Origin: Candidatus Methylomirabilota bacterium
GTDB taxonomy: Bacteria > Methylomirabilota > Methylomirabilia > Methylomirabilales > Methylomirabilaceae
NCBI GenBank assembly: GCA_016200385.1
Contig: JACQEV010000313.1
Coordinates: 1-15,085 of the forward strand
Reading direction: 5' to 3'
DNA: 15,085 bases
In this document: positions 6,321-14,315 of the stretch, piece after piece
Layout: every line of letters starts with the position of its first letter
Numbering within the stretch: position 1 is the first letter of the stretch
Program-made: the position numbers and the translations under genes
The notes under the pieces: model-generated
Told to the model about the DNA's origin: nothing
The model's database searches: none
Seen by the model: only the letters and a program-made list of their open reading frames with translations

Positions 6321-7130
6321 ATGAATAGGAATCACGCAAGCAGGGCTAGCAACAAGGGATGCCCTCGAATGTCACCAGGCACGAGAGCGCTTCTCCTGTC
6401 GGCGATTGGGGTTCTGCTGCTCTCGTCCGCTTGCGCAAAGAGACCCGAGATCGCCTCCGTTGCGCCGCCTATGGCCGGAGGGGCCGTCGCGCAACAGCCC
6501 GGAGAGCAAAAGCCCGGTCAGCCGGGTCTCAGTCCGGCTATGACCGGAGCCGGAACCACCGCCCAGCCTGGTGGCCCTTCCCCAGGCGGCCCGACAGGCG
6601 GTCCGGAAAGCGGTGTGACTGCGCAGGGGCCTGGCGAGGAAAGGCGCGGTGAAGGAGGCCGCGCCGCACCCGAAGCTGGAGCCGGAGGTACGCCCTCGAT
6701 GCCGCTGCCGCCAGGTAGCGAAGCGGTTGCGCCCCCGCCGTCGCCGCCGCGAGAACAACCCGTGGCGCAAGTCGCGCAACTGGCTCCCAAAGAATCGCCC
6801 TTGAAGGATATCTTCTTTGACTTCGACAAGGCGGAGATACGCCCGGATGCAAAGGCACCTCTTGCGGAGGACATTAGCTGGCTCAAGGGACACCCCCAGG
6901 CTGCTATTACGATCGAAGGGCACTGCGACGAGCGAGGCACGAGCGAGTATAATCTGGGGCTGGGGCAGCGGCGGGCCAAAGCCGCCAAGGACTACTTGGT
7001 GGCGTCCTCGATCGAGGGAAAGCGGATAGTCACTGTGAGTTATGGCAAGGAGCGACCCTTTGTGCTCGGGCATGACGAAACAGCCTGGAGATGGAATCGG
7101 CGCGGCCATTTCGTCATCACAAAGGAGTAG
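6321..7130 (+). CDS. pal: OmpA/Pal-family peptidoglycan-associated lipoprotein with long Gly/Pro/Gln-rich linker
   Basis: A 269-residue lipoprotein predicted to sit in the outer membrane and bind peptidoglycan. The N-terminus has a basic segment, a hydrophobic stretch ALLLSAIGVLLL and the lipobox LSSAC, so Cys38 would be lipidated. Residues about 41-155 are low-complexity Gly/Pro/Gln/Ala sequence. The OmpA C-like domain follows (about 160-269): DIFFDFDKAEIRPDA, the peptidoglycan-contact region IEGHCDERGTSEYNLGLGQR, and WRWNRRGHFVI at the end. Typical Pal proteins are about 170 residues, so the linker explains the extra length. The start has GAGGAGGAGG close upstream. No tolB or other tol gene is visible nearby, so a specific Pal role in the Tol system is not shown; it could be another OmpA-family lipoprotein. 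Confidence 0.9.
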   Translation: MNRNHASRASNKGCPRMSPGTRALLLSAIGVLLLSSACAKRPEIASVAPPMAGGAVAQQPGEQKPGQPGLSPAMTGAGTTAQPGGPSPGGPTGGPESGVTAQGPGEERRGEGGRAAPEAGAGGTPSMPLPPGSEAVAPPPSPPREQPVAQVAQLAPKESPLKDIFFDFDKAEIRPDAKAPLAEDISWLKGHPQAAITIEGHCDERGTSEYNLGLGQRRAKAAKDYLVASSIEGKRIVTVSYGKERPFVLGHDETAWRWNRRGHFVITKE

Positions 7131-7266
7131 GGACACCGCTCCCGCTTCCGAGGTTCCACGCTTCAGGTCAATGGCAAAAGCGCAACACCGCGCATTCGTT
7201 TTCCTCGCGAGCCTGCACAGGTGCCAACTGTCCGCGCCGAGGAGGCAAGACGCGGAACGTGCGTAA

Positions 7267-8274
7267 GTGAACGGCCATCCAGCGGCCGCTATGACGTTAC
7301 ACACTGAGTACTACAATGAGCTCCGGCTTCTCAAGAGCACTCCGGCGAAAGTATGGTTCGGGCTGCTGCTGCTTGTCCTCCTCGTCATTCCAACGGCGCT
7401 CGAAGGTTATCTGCTCAACCTCCTCACCTTAGCCGCCATCCACGTCATCATCGCCATCGGCCTGAACCTCCTGACCGGCTACACGGGGCAGATCTCCCTC
7501 GGTCACGCCGGTTTCATCGGCATCGGCGCGTACACCTCTGCGCTCCTGATGCTGAAACTGCATCTCCCCTTCGCGCTCGCCTTGCTCGCGGCTGGTGGCG
7601 TCGCAGGGGTTTTCGGCTTCCTCGTCGGGCTGCCGGCCCTCAGACTCACCGGCCCCTACCTCGCCATCGCCACATTGGGCTTCGGCATCGCGGTTGGCCA
7701 GATCCTGGTCAAGTGGGAATCCCTGTCCGGAGGCTCCCTTGGGATTCACCCACCCAAACCCTCCATCGGACCGCTTGTATTCACGAGCGAAACACACTTC
7801 TACTTCCTTTCGATATCCACGATGCTCCTCATGACCATCGGGGCGGCGAACCTGATAAAGTCCAAGATCGGACGTGCCTTCGTTGCCATTCGGGAGAGCG
7901 AAGTCGCCGCGCTCGCGATGGGGGTCAACCTCACGCTCTACAAGACACTGGCCTTCGCCGTCAGCGCCTTTTACGCTGGGATCGGCGGCAGCCTCATGGG
8001 ACACCTGATCGGTTATATCAGTCCAGATGCCTTCAACCTGCTGGTTTCCATCTACTTCCTGAGCATGATCGTCATCGGTGGCCTAGCGTCGATCCTCGGA
8101 TCCATCCTCGGGTCCATCCTCCTCACCGCCCTCCCCTACTTTCTTTCAGGGATCAAGAACCTGCCGATGGTGATCTATGGGGCCTCTCTCATCCTGATCA
8201 TTATATTCGAGCCGTATGGCCTTACAGGACATTGGATGAAGCTACGCCTGTACTGGCGGATGTGGCCATTCTAA
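7267..8274 (+). CDS. livM: Branched-chain amino acid type ABC transporter permease LivM
   Basis: One of two inner-membrane permeases of a LivFGHMK-type importer. The 335 residues are almost entirely hydrophobic segments (about ten likely membrane spans). Family hallmarks include LLTGYTGQISLGHAGFIGIGAY near the N-terminus, LRLTGPYLAIATLGFG, and the cytoplasmic coupling loop RAFVAIRESEVAALAMGVN that contacts the ATPases. The ORF opens with GTG at 7267; an ATG at 7291 (MTLHTEYYNELRLL) resembles many LivM N-termini and may be the real start. Neither has a well-spaced Shine-Dalgarno; GAGGAGG at 7239-7245 is too far away. The 136-base gap after the pal gene (7131-7266) holds no clear promoter. It is the first gene of the liv cluster. 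Confidence 0.93.
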   Translation: MNGHPAAAMTLHTEYYNELRLLKSTPAKVWFGLLLLVLLVIPTALEGYLLNLLTLAAIHVIIAIGLNLLTGYTGQISLGHAGFIGIGAYTSALLMLKLHLPFALALLAAGGVAGVFGFLVGLPALRLTGPYLAIATLGFGIAVGQILVKWESLSGGSLGIHPPKPSIGPLVFTSETHFYFLSISTMLLMTIGAANLIKSKIGRAFVAIRESEVAALAMGVNLTLYKTLAFAVSAFYAGIGGSLMGHLIGYISPDAFNLLVSIYFLSMIVIGGLASILGSILGSILLTALPYFLSGIKNLPMVIYGASLILIIIFEPYGLTGHWMKLRLYWRMWPF

Positions 8275-8278
8275 GGAG
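8273..8278 (+). promoter_or_regulatory. Strong Shine-Dalgarno AAGGAG stranded about 100 bases from livH
   Basis: AAGGAG overlaps the livM stop codon, exactly where a ribosome site for a closely following livH would be expected. It is instead followed, after five bases, by a GTG at 8284 that opens a 37-codon frame through the repeat. That frame stops at 8397, 16 bases past the first base of the livH ATG. The livH ATG itself has no Shine-Dalgarno. Confidence 0.5.
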
Positions 8279-8285
8279 CAGTTGT

Positions 8286-8374
8286 GAGTTCCGGGTTTGG
8301 AGTTTCGGGTCCGAAGATACGGGTTCGAGATTCCATCACGCGAAACTCGAAACCCAAAACCCGAAACTTCTCTT
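8286..8374. repeat. Imperfect inverted-repeat element between livM and livH
   Basis: The left half contains GAGTTCCGGGTTTGGAGTTT followed by CGGGT; the right half contains CGAAACTCGAAACCCAAAAC followed by CCGAAACTTCTC. The halves are near reverse complements, so the RNA would fold into one long imperfect hairpin. The GTTTCGGGTTT-type wording, read as FRV-GFEFRV in one frame, is typical of intergenic repeats widespread in environmental bacterial genomes. It makes up nearly all of the livM-livH gap. Confidence 0.65.
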
Positions 8375-8381
8375 TTGACCG

Positions 8382-9254
8382 ATGCTTACCCAACTGATCG
8401 TAAGTGGACTGGCAACCGGATGCCTGTATGCGCTCGTGGCCCTTGGACTGGTCATCGTCTACAAGGCGTCCAACGTGTTGAACTTTGCCCAGGGCGACAT
8501 GGCGATGGTCAGTACCTTTGTGACCTTTACCCTCCTGGAAACGCTCCACATCCCCTTCTTCTGGGCGGTCCTTCTGGCCATCGTGGGGGCATTCCTGTTA
8601 GGCGCGTTGTTCGAGATCTGCCTCCTGCGACCTGTGAAACACCCTACCCCTCTCGGCCTCATCATCATTACGGTGGGGGCACAGCAGATCCTCTATGGCG
8701 TGGCGGGCTGGATCTGGGGATACGACACCAAGGCATTTCCCTCTCTCCTCTCGGATCTGAAGATCTATCGATTTGGCGCGCTGGTCATCAGCGAGGTCAA
8801 CCTGTGGATCCTGATCGCCAGCGTCCTTTTGATGCTTGCGTTGCTCCTCTTCTTTCGCTACACGAGACTGGGAATCGCCATTCGCGCCATGTCCCAAAAT
8901 CTGATCACCGCGAAGCTGATGGGTGTGAGCGCTCACTGGACGCTGTCGCTTACATGGGGGATCGCCTCGGTCCTGGGGGCAGTCGCCGGGATCTTGATCG
9001 CCCCGATCACCTTCCTCGATCCGAACATGATGTTGAACCCGCTCCTGAAGGCGTTTGCCGCGGCGACCCTGGGGGGGATGAATAGCTTCGCCGGGGCAGT
9101 CGTGGGAGGCGGGAGCCTGGGAATCCTGGAGAACCTGGTTGGCGGCTACCTGACTCCGGAGCTCAAAGAGAGTGTCGCGTTTTTGATCATCATCCTCGTC
9201 CTTTGCGTGAGGCCGAGCGGCCTGCTGGGCCGCCATTACAAACATCGTGTCTGA
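8382..9254 (+). CDS. livH: Branched-chain amino acid type ABC transporter permease LivH
   Basis: The second inner-membrane permease of the importer, 290 residues with about eight likely membrane spans. The family pattern is clear: QLIVSGLATGCLYALVALGL at the N-terminus, VLNFAQGDMAMV, the coupling loop RLGIAIRAMSQNLITAKLMG, and AAATLGGMNSFAGAVVGG with the terminal CVRPSGLLG. The ATG start gives the standard LivH N-terminus, and an in-frame TGA just upstream rules out a longer form. No ribosome binding site precedes it; the sequence there is the tail of an inverted repeat. Translation may depend on coupling to upstream reading. The livK start follows 30 bases after its stop, so the two are co-transcribed. 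Confidence 0.95.
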   Translation: MLTQLIVSGLATGCLYALVALGLVIVYKASNVLNFAQGDMAMVSTFVTFTLLETLHIPFFWAVLLAIVGAFLLGALFEICLLRPVKHPTPLGLIIITVGAQQILYGVAGWIWGYDTKAFPSLLSDLKIYRFGALVISEVNLWILIASVLLMLALLLFFRYTRLGIAIRAMSQNLITAKLMGVSAHWTLSLTWGIASVLGAVAGILIAPITFLDPNMMLNPLLKAFAAATLGGMNSFAGAVVGGGSLGILENLVGGYLTPELKESVAFLIIILVLCVRPSGLLGRHYKHRV

Positions 9255-9283
9255 TAGCCTACATATCCACATAAGGAGGACCC

Positions 9284-10471
9284 GTGAGGCGAGTCGGAGG
9301 AACGAGTTGGCAGTTCCGAAGGTTCTGGCTACCGCTCTTCAGCCTGGCTGCTGGATTACCTGTGATCAGCGCGGCCTTCGCTGCCGAGGTGGGCGTCACT
9401 GAGACCACAATCAGACTTGGCACCTATCAACCCCTCTCTGGTCCAGCAGCACCTTATGCCACGCTGGGCCGAACACTCGCAGCATACTTCAAGATGGTGA
9501 ATGACAGGAGTGGAATCCATGGAAGGAAGATCGAACTGCTGATACGGGATGATGGCTACAATCCCGCCAACACCCGTCTGGTGGTGAAGGAACTGGTTGA
9601 GCGGGAAAAGGTTTTTGCCTTCGTAGGAGGACTTGGGACGGCGACCGGCCTGGCCGTGATGGATTACCTGAATGACAACAAGATCCCTCACGTTGCCCCT
9701 GCGAGCGGCTACAGCGGCTGGTCGAATCCGCCCAAGAGGTACATCTTCGCGCAGTCGATCAACTACGCGGTCGAATCGAGGTTGCTCACACAGTACGCCG
9801 CTGAGCAGCTCAAGGCGAAGAAGCTGGCCATCTTCTACCAGAATGACCCGCTCGGAAAGGAAGGGCTCGAAGGTGTTACTGACATGGCCCAGAAGAAGCA
9901 GGTCCCACTGGTCGCTACCATCTCCTACGAACGAACCGACACGGACTTCACCTCGCATGCGTTGAAACTCCAGCGATCCGAGGCCGACACCGTTTTGCTC
10001 TGGTCGATCTCGAAGGCCACAGCCTCACTTCTGAAGGAAGCCGCCAAGATCGGCTATCGGCCACAATGGGTGAGCAGCCTGGTGAACCTGGATCCCGTGA
10101 TGTTCAAACTGGCTGGCGAAGCCTGGGAGGGCGCCATTGTGGCCTCGCCCTACACACTGTACGACGCCACGGAGGCCGCCCCGTATCGAGAGTTTATGAA
10201 GAAGTACCTGCCCAACGAGCCGATCGGCGGCTTCTCGATCGGCGGCTATGCCATGGCCGAAATAATGGCGGAAGCCCTGCGTCGAGCAGACCGGGACCTG
10301 ACCAGGGAGAAGCTCATAGGGGCACTCGAGACGTTCAAGAATTGGAATGGCGTGTTGGCGCACAATATCACCTGGGGTCCTGGGAAGCGACAAGGACAGA
10401 ACTCGCTTTTCTTCTCGAAGGCCGTGAAAAGCGAGTACATCAAGATCAGCGGCTGGTTCACGCTCGACTAG
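9284..10471 (+). CDS. livK: Periplasmic substrate-binding protein of the Liv-type transporter
   Basis: A 395-residue periplasmic binding protein (Leu/Ile/Val-binding family, Peripla_BP_6 fold) that would deliver ligand to LivHM. The N-terminus is a signal peptide: basic start, hydrophobic FWLPLFSLAAGLPVISAAF and a likely cleavage near AFAA (residues 31-34). Mature sequence shows the family opening TTIRLGTYQPLSGPAAPYA, the hinge region RDDGYNPANT, GGLGTATGLAVMDYLND and IFYQNDPLGKEG. The start is GTG with a strong AAGGAGGA (about 9272-9279) in front. Members of this family bind amino acids, amides, aromatic acids or other organic acids, so the ligand cannot be assigned. The nearby acyl-CoA synthetase makes a non-amino-acid ligand worth considering. 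Confidence 0.93.
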   Translation: MRRVGGTSWQFRRFWLPLFSLAAGLPVISAAFAAEVGVTETTIRLGTYQPLSGPAAPYATLGRTLAAYFKMVNDRSGIHGRKIELLIRDDGYNPANTRLVVKELVEREKVFAFVGGLGTATGLAVMDYLNDNKIPHVAPASGYSGWSNPPKRYIFAQSINYAVESRLLTQYAAEQLKAKKLAIFYQNDPLGKEGLEGVTDMAQKKQVPLVATISYERTDTDFTSHALKLQRSEADTVLLWSISKATASLLKEAAKIGYRPQWVSSLVNLDPVMFKLAGEAWEGAIVASPYTLYDATEAAPYREFMKKYLPNEPIGGFSIGGYAMAEIMAEALRRADRDLTREKLIGALETFKNWNGVLAHNITWGPGKRQGQNSLFFSKAVKSEYIKISGWFTLD

Positions 10472-10561
10472 TGCCGTTCCAACTTGATGCGCCGAATGGT
10501 AGGGGCGACCCGCCGGGTCGCCCCTACGAGGCGGCAATGGTCGCAACCCCGCGGAACGGCA
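10472..10561. repeat. Inverted-repeat bounded segment containing a nested hairpin
   Basis: TGCCGTTCC (10472-10480), starting right after the livK stop, is the exact reverse complement of GGAACGGCA (10553-10561). The 72 bases between the arms contain the perfect hairpin at 10499-10527. Nested inverted repeats in a non-coding gap suggest a small non-autonomous repeat unit. No flanking target duplication is obvious. Confidence 0.4.
10499..10527. repeat. Perfect 13-bp-stem hairpin repeat (REP-like)
   Basis: GTAGGGGCGACCC and its exact reverse complement GGGTCGCCCCTAC flank a three-base GCC loop. I recall near-identical wording as a dispersed intergenic repeat in many unrelated bacterial genomes. 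It has no following U-tract, so it is not a standard terminator, though such stems can stabilise upstream mRNA such as livK. Confidence 0.75.
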
Positions 10562-10618
10562 GAGTCGCCATACATAGTTCGAACGGTACGAGGCTTCACG
10601 CGGCGACCTAGCACGGGG

Positions 10619-10645
10619 AAGGGGCTCCGATCGGAGCCCCTTTTC
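10619..10645 (+). terminator. Probable Rho-independent terminator between livK and livG
   Basis: AAGGGGCTCCGA and its exact reverse complement TCGGAGCCCCTT form a perfect palindrome at 10619-10642, followed by a short T-run (10641-10644). It is GC-rich and should fold strongly. It ends only about 16 bases before the livG ATG, so it probably gives partial termination within the liv operon rather than marking its end. Confidence 0.7.
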
Positions 10646-10660
10646 CCATAGTGTGATGTC

Positions 10661-11467
<807 letters not shown>

Positions 11468-11525
11468 CGGCGTTGCTGGCCCCAGGGACCCTCCCTGCGA
11501 CGTACCCGAAAACGTACGCCTCGGT

Positions 11526-11540
11526 CGGTCCCCGGGACCG
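11526..11540. repeat. Short GC-rich palindrome between livG and livF
   Basis: CGGTCCC and GGGACCG flank a single C in the 147-base livG-livF gap (11468-11614). No T-run follows, so it is not a typical terminator. Nothing else recognisable is in the gap apart from the livF ribosome site GGAGGAGG near 11602-11609. Confidence 0.3.
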
Positions 11541-11614
11541 CGCCTTGCCATGCTCGTTTCTTGGCCCGGTACGCTCCCTATCAACAGTAAGGAATAATCG
11601 CTGGAGGAGGTCGC

Positions 11615-12379
11615 ATGCTGAAGGTTCATAACATCGAGACCTTCTACGGCCCGATTCGCGCGATCAGTGGCCTTTCGCTGGAGGTTCCGGAGGGGAAGAT
11701 CGTCGCCCTTCTGGGTTCAAACGGCGCCGGAAAGACTACGATCCTGAAGACGATCTGCGGCCTCTTAGAGGGCCAGCCCAGCAAGGGGACCATCGAATTC
11801 ATGGGGACGCCGCTGAACGGCCTGGCTCCCGAAGGCATCGTTCGGCTCGGAATCGCCTATGTGGAGGAGGGGCGGCCGGTCTTCGAGGAGCTGACGGTTG
11901 ATGAGAACCTGCTGATGGGAGGGTATGTCCGTCGCGACGTCCACGGGCTACAGCGCGATCGCGACAGGGTCATGAGCTACTTCCCCGTCCTCGGACAACG
12001 TCGGGGGCAACTGGCCGGCACGCTTTCTGGCGGGGAGCGACAGATGCTGGTCATCGGGCGAGCGTTGATGGCCCGACCGAAGTTGATGCTTCTCGACGAA
12101 CCCTCCTTGGGCTTAGCCCCAATGGCCGTGAAGGAGATCTTTCAGATCCTCAAGACGATCAACGAGGAAGGGACAACCATCCTTCTGGTGGAACAGAACG
12201 CCAAGATGGCGCTCGAGATCGCTCACGAGGGGCATGTCATTGAGGCGGGCAGGGTCGTCCTATCCGACCAGGCCAAGAGCCTCCTGGAGAATGAGAATGT
12301 GCGATGCTATTACCTCGGTATCACTGGCGAGGTGTCGGCAAGCGGGTTGAAGCGCCACAGGAAGAAGCGCTGGCGCTGA
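11615..12379 (+). CDS. livF: Liv-type ABC transporter ATP-binding protein LivF with basic C-terminal tail
   Basis: The partner ATPase of LivG, 254 residues. Motifs in order: Walker A GSNGAGKTT, the LivF-type segment YVEEGRPVFEELTVDENL (usually V-P-E-G-R, here V-E-E-G-R), the ABC signature LSGGERQM, Walker B LMLLDEPSLGLAP and the VEQN switch region. The ATG has a strong GGAGGAGG upstream. LivF proteins normally end near the YLG motif; here about 18 further residues follow, finishing in the basic run LKRHRKKRWR. It is the last gene of the liv cluster and is convergent with the acyl-CoA synthetase gene. The gap 12380-12453 shows no clear terminator with a T-run. Confidence 0.95.
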   Translation: MLKVHNIETFYGPIRAISGLSLEVPEGKIVALLGSNGAGKTTILKTICGLLEGQPSKGTIEFMGTPLNGLAPEGIVRLGIAYVEEGRPVFEELTVDENLLMGGYVRRDVHGLQRDRDRVMSYFPVLGQRRGQLAGTLSGGERQMLVIGRALMARPKLMLLDEPSLGLAPMAVKEIFQILKTINEEGTTILLVEQNAKMALEIAHEGHVIEAGRVVLSDQAKSLLENENVRCYYLGITGEVSASGLKRHRKKRWR

Positions 12380-12453
12380 TTGTCGTAACATGAGAACCCT
12401 GGAGTGAGGGGCACGGTCGATGACGAAGTCCCGCTTCTCGACACGAAGCTCTC

Positions 12454-14277
12454 CTACTCATACATCGCCTCGATCAACTCCTTGTACCGCTCGGTGATTG
12501 CCATTCGCTTCACTTTCATGGTGGGACCGACGTCGCCGTCTTCCGGGTCGAGTTGCTTGTCCAGGATCACAAACCTCTTGACCCTTTCAACCTGAGAAAG
12601 GGTCGTGTTTACCCGTTCTACCTCCCTGCCGATCAGCTTGTAGACCTCCGGTTTCTTGGACAGATCGCTGAAGGTTGTGAAGGGGAGCCGGCGCTCCTGG
12701 GCAAAGCTTGCGATGTTCTCCTCGTCAATGACGATGAGCGCCGTCAGATACTTCCGGCCATCGCCCGTCACCACGGCATCAGCGATAAAGGGACTCAACT
12801 TGAGCTGGTTCTCGATCACCTGGGGCGCGATATTCTTCCCGCCGGCGGTGATAATGAGATCCTTCTTCCTGTCGGTGAGCTTCAGAAATCCTTCCCGATC
12901 CATCTCGCCGACATCGCCGGTGTGAAGCCAGCGGTCCCGGAGGGCCTCTTCGGTCGCCAGAGGATCCTTGAAGTAACCCTGGAAGATGTTCCGTCCGCGC
13001 AGCAGAATCTCGCCGTCCTCCGCCAACGTGACCTCGCAGCCCGGGATGGCTTGTCCCACTGTCCTCAGCTTGATCCGGTCGCCTAGGTGAGCGGTGGCTG
13101 GCCCGCAGTTCTCGGTCTGGCCATAGATCTCCCTGACCGGAACGCCGACGACATGGAAGAACTCCAGGAGCCCAGGAGAGATCGGCGCTGCGCCGGAGGC
13201 GACGTAACGGGCTCGGTCCAGTCCGAGGTGCTTCTTGAGCTTCCTGAAAACCGCCAGTTCCGCCAGACCACTGAGCAATCGCAGCGAGCGGGGCACCACC
13301 TGGCCGGAGAGGCGACCCTTGGCCGCCCGCGCACCGATCGCGAGGGCCGCGCGATACGCTCGCTGCTTGAACCATGTCGCTCTTTCCATCCGGAGGGTGA
13401 TCACCGAGTAGAACTTCTCCCAGACTCGTGGTGGAGCGAAGAAGATCTGTGGAGAGACTTCCCGCAGGTTGTGTGGAAATGTGTCCAGGTTCTCCGCGAA
13501 GTTCACAGTATAACCATACCGGATCTGGGCGAAGGTGGTGAGTAACCGTTCGGCAATATGCGAAAGGGGAAGGTACGAGATAACCTCATCGCTCCCGTAG
13601 ACCGGTCCAACTGCGTCCACCATTGTGGTAGTGAAAAGAATCGTTTCGTGCGAAAGCATGGCGCCTTTGGGTGGGCCTGTCGTCCCCGACGTATAGACCA
13701 GGATCGCGATATCTTCCGGTTGCCCCTCCTGCAATTCTCGCTCGAAACGACCCGGATGGGCCGCGTCATATTCCCGGCCCGCTGCAAGGTGTTGCTCAAA
13801 ACTGATCACCATCGGATCATGGAACTTCCGGAGTCCCTTCGTGTCGATCACGATGATTTTTTCCAGAAAAGGGAGTCGGCCTCGCACCCTGAGGGCCTTC
13901 TCGAGCTGTCCCTCATCCTCGGCGATGTGAAACCGGGACTCGGAATGATTCACAATGTACTGACACTCCTCGGCCGAATTCGTCGTATAGATCCCGACGG
14001 TGATCCCGCCAGCCGCCATGATCCCAAGGTCACTGTACAGCCATTCCGGGCGATTCTCCGCGATGAGCGACACGCGATCGCCGCGGCGCAGTCCGAGGGC
14101 GATCAACCCCAAGGCCACTTCCCGGACACGCTGGCCGTACTCGCGCCAGGAGATCTCTTGCCAGCGACCTAGGAATTTTTTCCGCAAGGCGACCCGGTCC
14201 CCGTATTTCGCCACTTGCTGGTAAAACAGAAGAGGAACAGTATCTGCGCGGATATTGCTCATCTTGCGCTGGGTCAT
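12454..14277 (-). CDS. Long-chain acyl-CoA synthetase (AMP-forming)
   Basis: A 607-residue AMP-dependent synthetase of the long-chain fatty acyl-CoA ligase type, which activates a carboxylic acid through an acyl-adenylate and transfers it to CoA. Motifs: the P-loop VYTSGTTGPPKGAML (194-208), the YGQTEN adenylation motif (385-390), WLHTGDVGEMDREGFL with the ribose-binding Asp (450-465), the hinge DRKKDLI (469-475), and the catalytic lysine region PTMKVKR (585-591). Length and the RVANTTL-like C-terminal half (RVNTTLSQVERVKRF) fit the long-chain group, but the substrate may also be aromatic or branched. The ATG at 14277 has no ideally spaced ribosome site; GAGGAGAG is 12 bases away and better placed for a three-codon ORF. 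It is transcribed with the DUF302 and SHOCT genes. Confidence 0.93.
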   Translation of the reverse strand: MTQRKMSNIRADTVPLLFYQQVAKYGDRVALRKKFLGRWQEISWREYGQRVREVALGLIALGLRRGDRVSLIAENRPEWLYSDLGIMAAGGITVGIYTTNSAEECQYIVNHSESRFHIAEDEGQLEKALRVRGRLPFLEKIIVIDTKGLRKFHDPMVISFEQHLAAGREYDAAHPGRFERELQEGQPEDIAILVYTSGTTGPPKGAMLSHETILFTTTMVDAVGPVYGSDEVISYLPLSHIAERLLTTFAQIRYGYTVNFAENLDTFPHNLREVSPQIFFAPPRVWEKFYSVITLRMERATWFKQRAYRAALAIGARAAKGRLSGQVVPRSLRLLSGLAELAVFRKLKKHLGLDRARYVASGAAPISPGLLEFFHVVGVPVREIYGQTENCGPATAHLGDRIKLRTVGQAIPGCEVTLAEDGEILLRGRNIFQGYFKDPLATEEALRDRWLHTGDVGEMDREGFLKLTDRKKDLIITAGGKNIAPQVIENQLKLSPFIADAVVTGDGRKYLTALIVIDEENIASFAQERRLPFTTFSDLSKKPEVYKLIGREVERVNTTLSQVERVKRFVILDKQLDPEDGDVGPTMKVKRMAITERYKELIEAMYE

Positions 14278-14297
14278 TCGACCATTACACTCTCCTC
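14274..14297 (-). promoter_or_regulatory. Shine-Dalgarno plus three-codon ORF leading into the acyl-CoA synthetase start
   Basis: On the minus strand GAGGAGAG (14297-14290) is followed after four bases by ATG GTC GAA TGA (14285-14274). The TGA overlaps the synthetase ATG, as ATGA. A ribosome could start at the short frame and re-initiate at the synthetase. Alternatively the Shine-Dalgarno simply serves the synthetase ATG at a long 12-base spacing. Confidence 0.3.
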
Positions 14298-14315
14298 TAC
14301 AGTCTCATCGCCTGG

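Noticed and set aside
6372..7304. Long minus-strand ORF opposite the Pal-like gene
   Set aside because: The plus-strand frame has a lipobox, an OmpA domain and a strong ribosome site; the minus frame shows no recognisable motif and is a product of GC-rich codon bias.
8286..8374. Inverted repeat considered as an insertion sequence remnant
   Set aside because: There is no transposase-like coding sequence and no clear target duplication; it fits a small dispersed hairpin repeat better.
7353..8378. 341-codon plus-strand ORF overlapping livM
   Set aside because: It is an Arg/His/Pro-rich out-of-frame reading of livM, which has clear permease motifs.
8297..9085. 262-codon plus-strand ORF overlapping the repeat and livH
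   Set aside because: Its start is the repeat read as protein, and the remainder is a Pro/Arg/His-rich shadow of livH.
8598..9272. 224-codon minus-strand ORF opposite livH
   Set aside because: The composition is Asp/Gln/Arg-rich without hydrophobic core patterns, as expected for the antisense of a membrane protein gene.
10499..10527. Hairpin considered as a CRISPR repeat unit
   Set aside because: It occurs once in the window with no spacer array; it is a perfect palindrome of the dispersed REP type.
12351..12377. Inverted repeat AGCGCCA/TGGCGCT at the end of livF as a terminator
   Set aside because: It lies within the livF coding sequence and has no following T-run.
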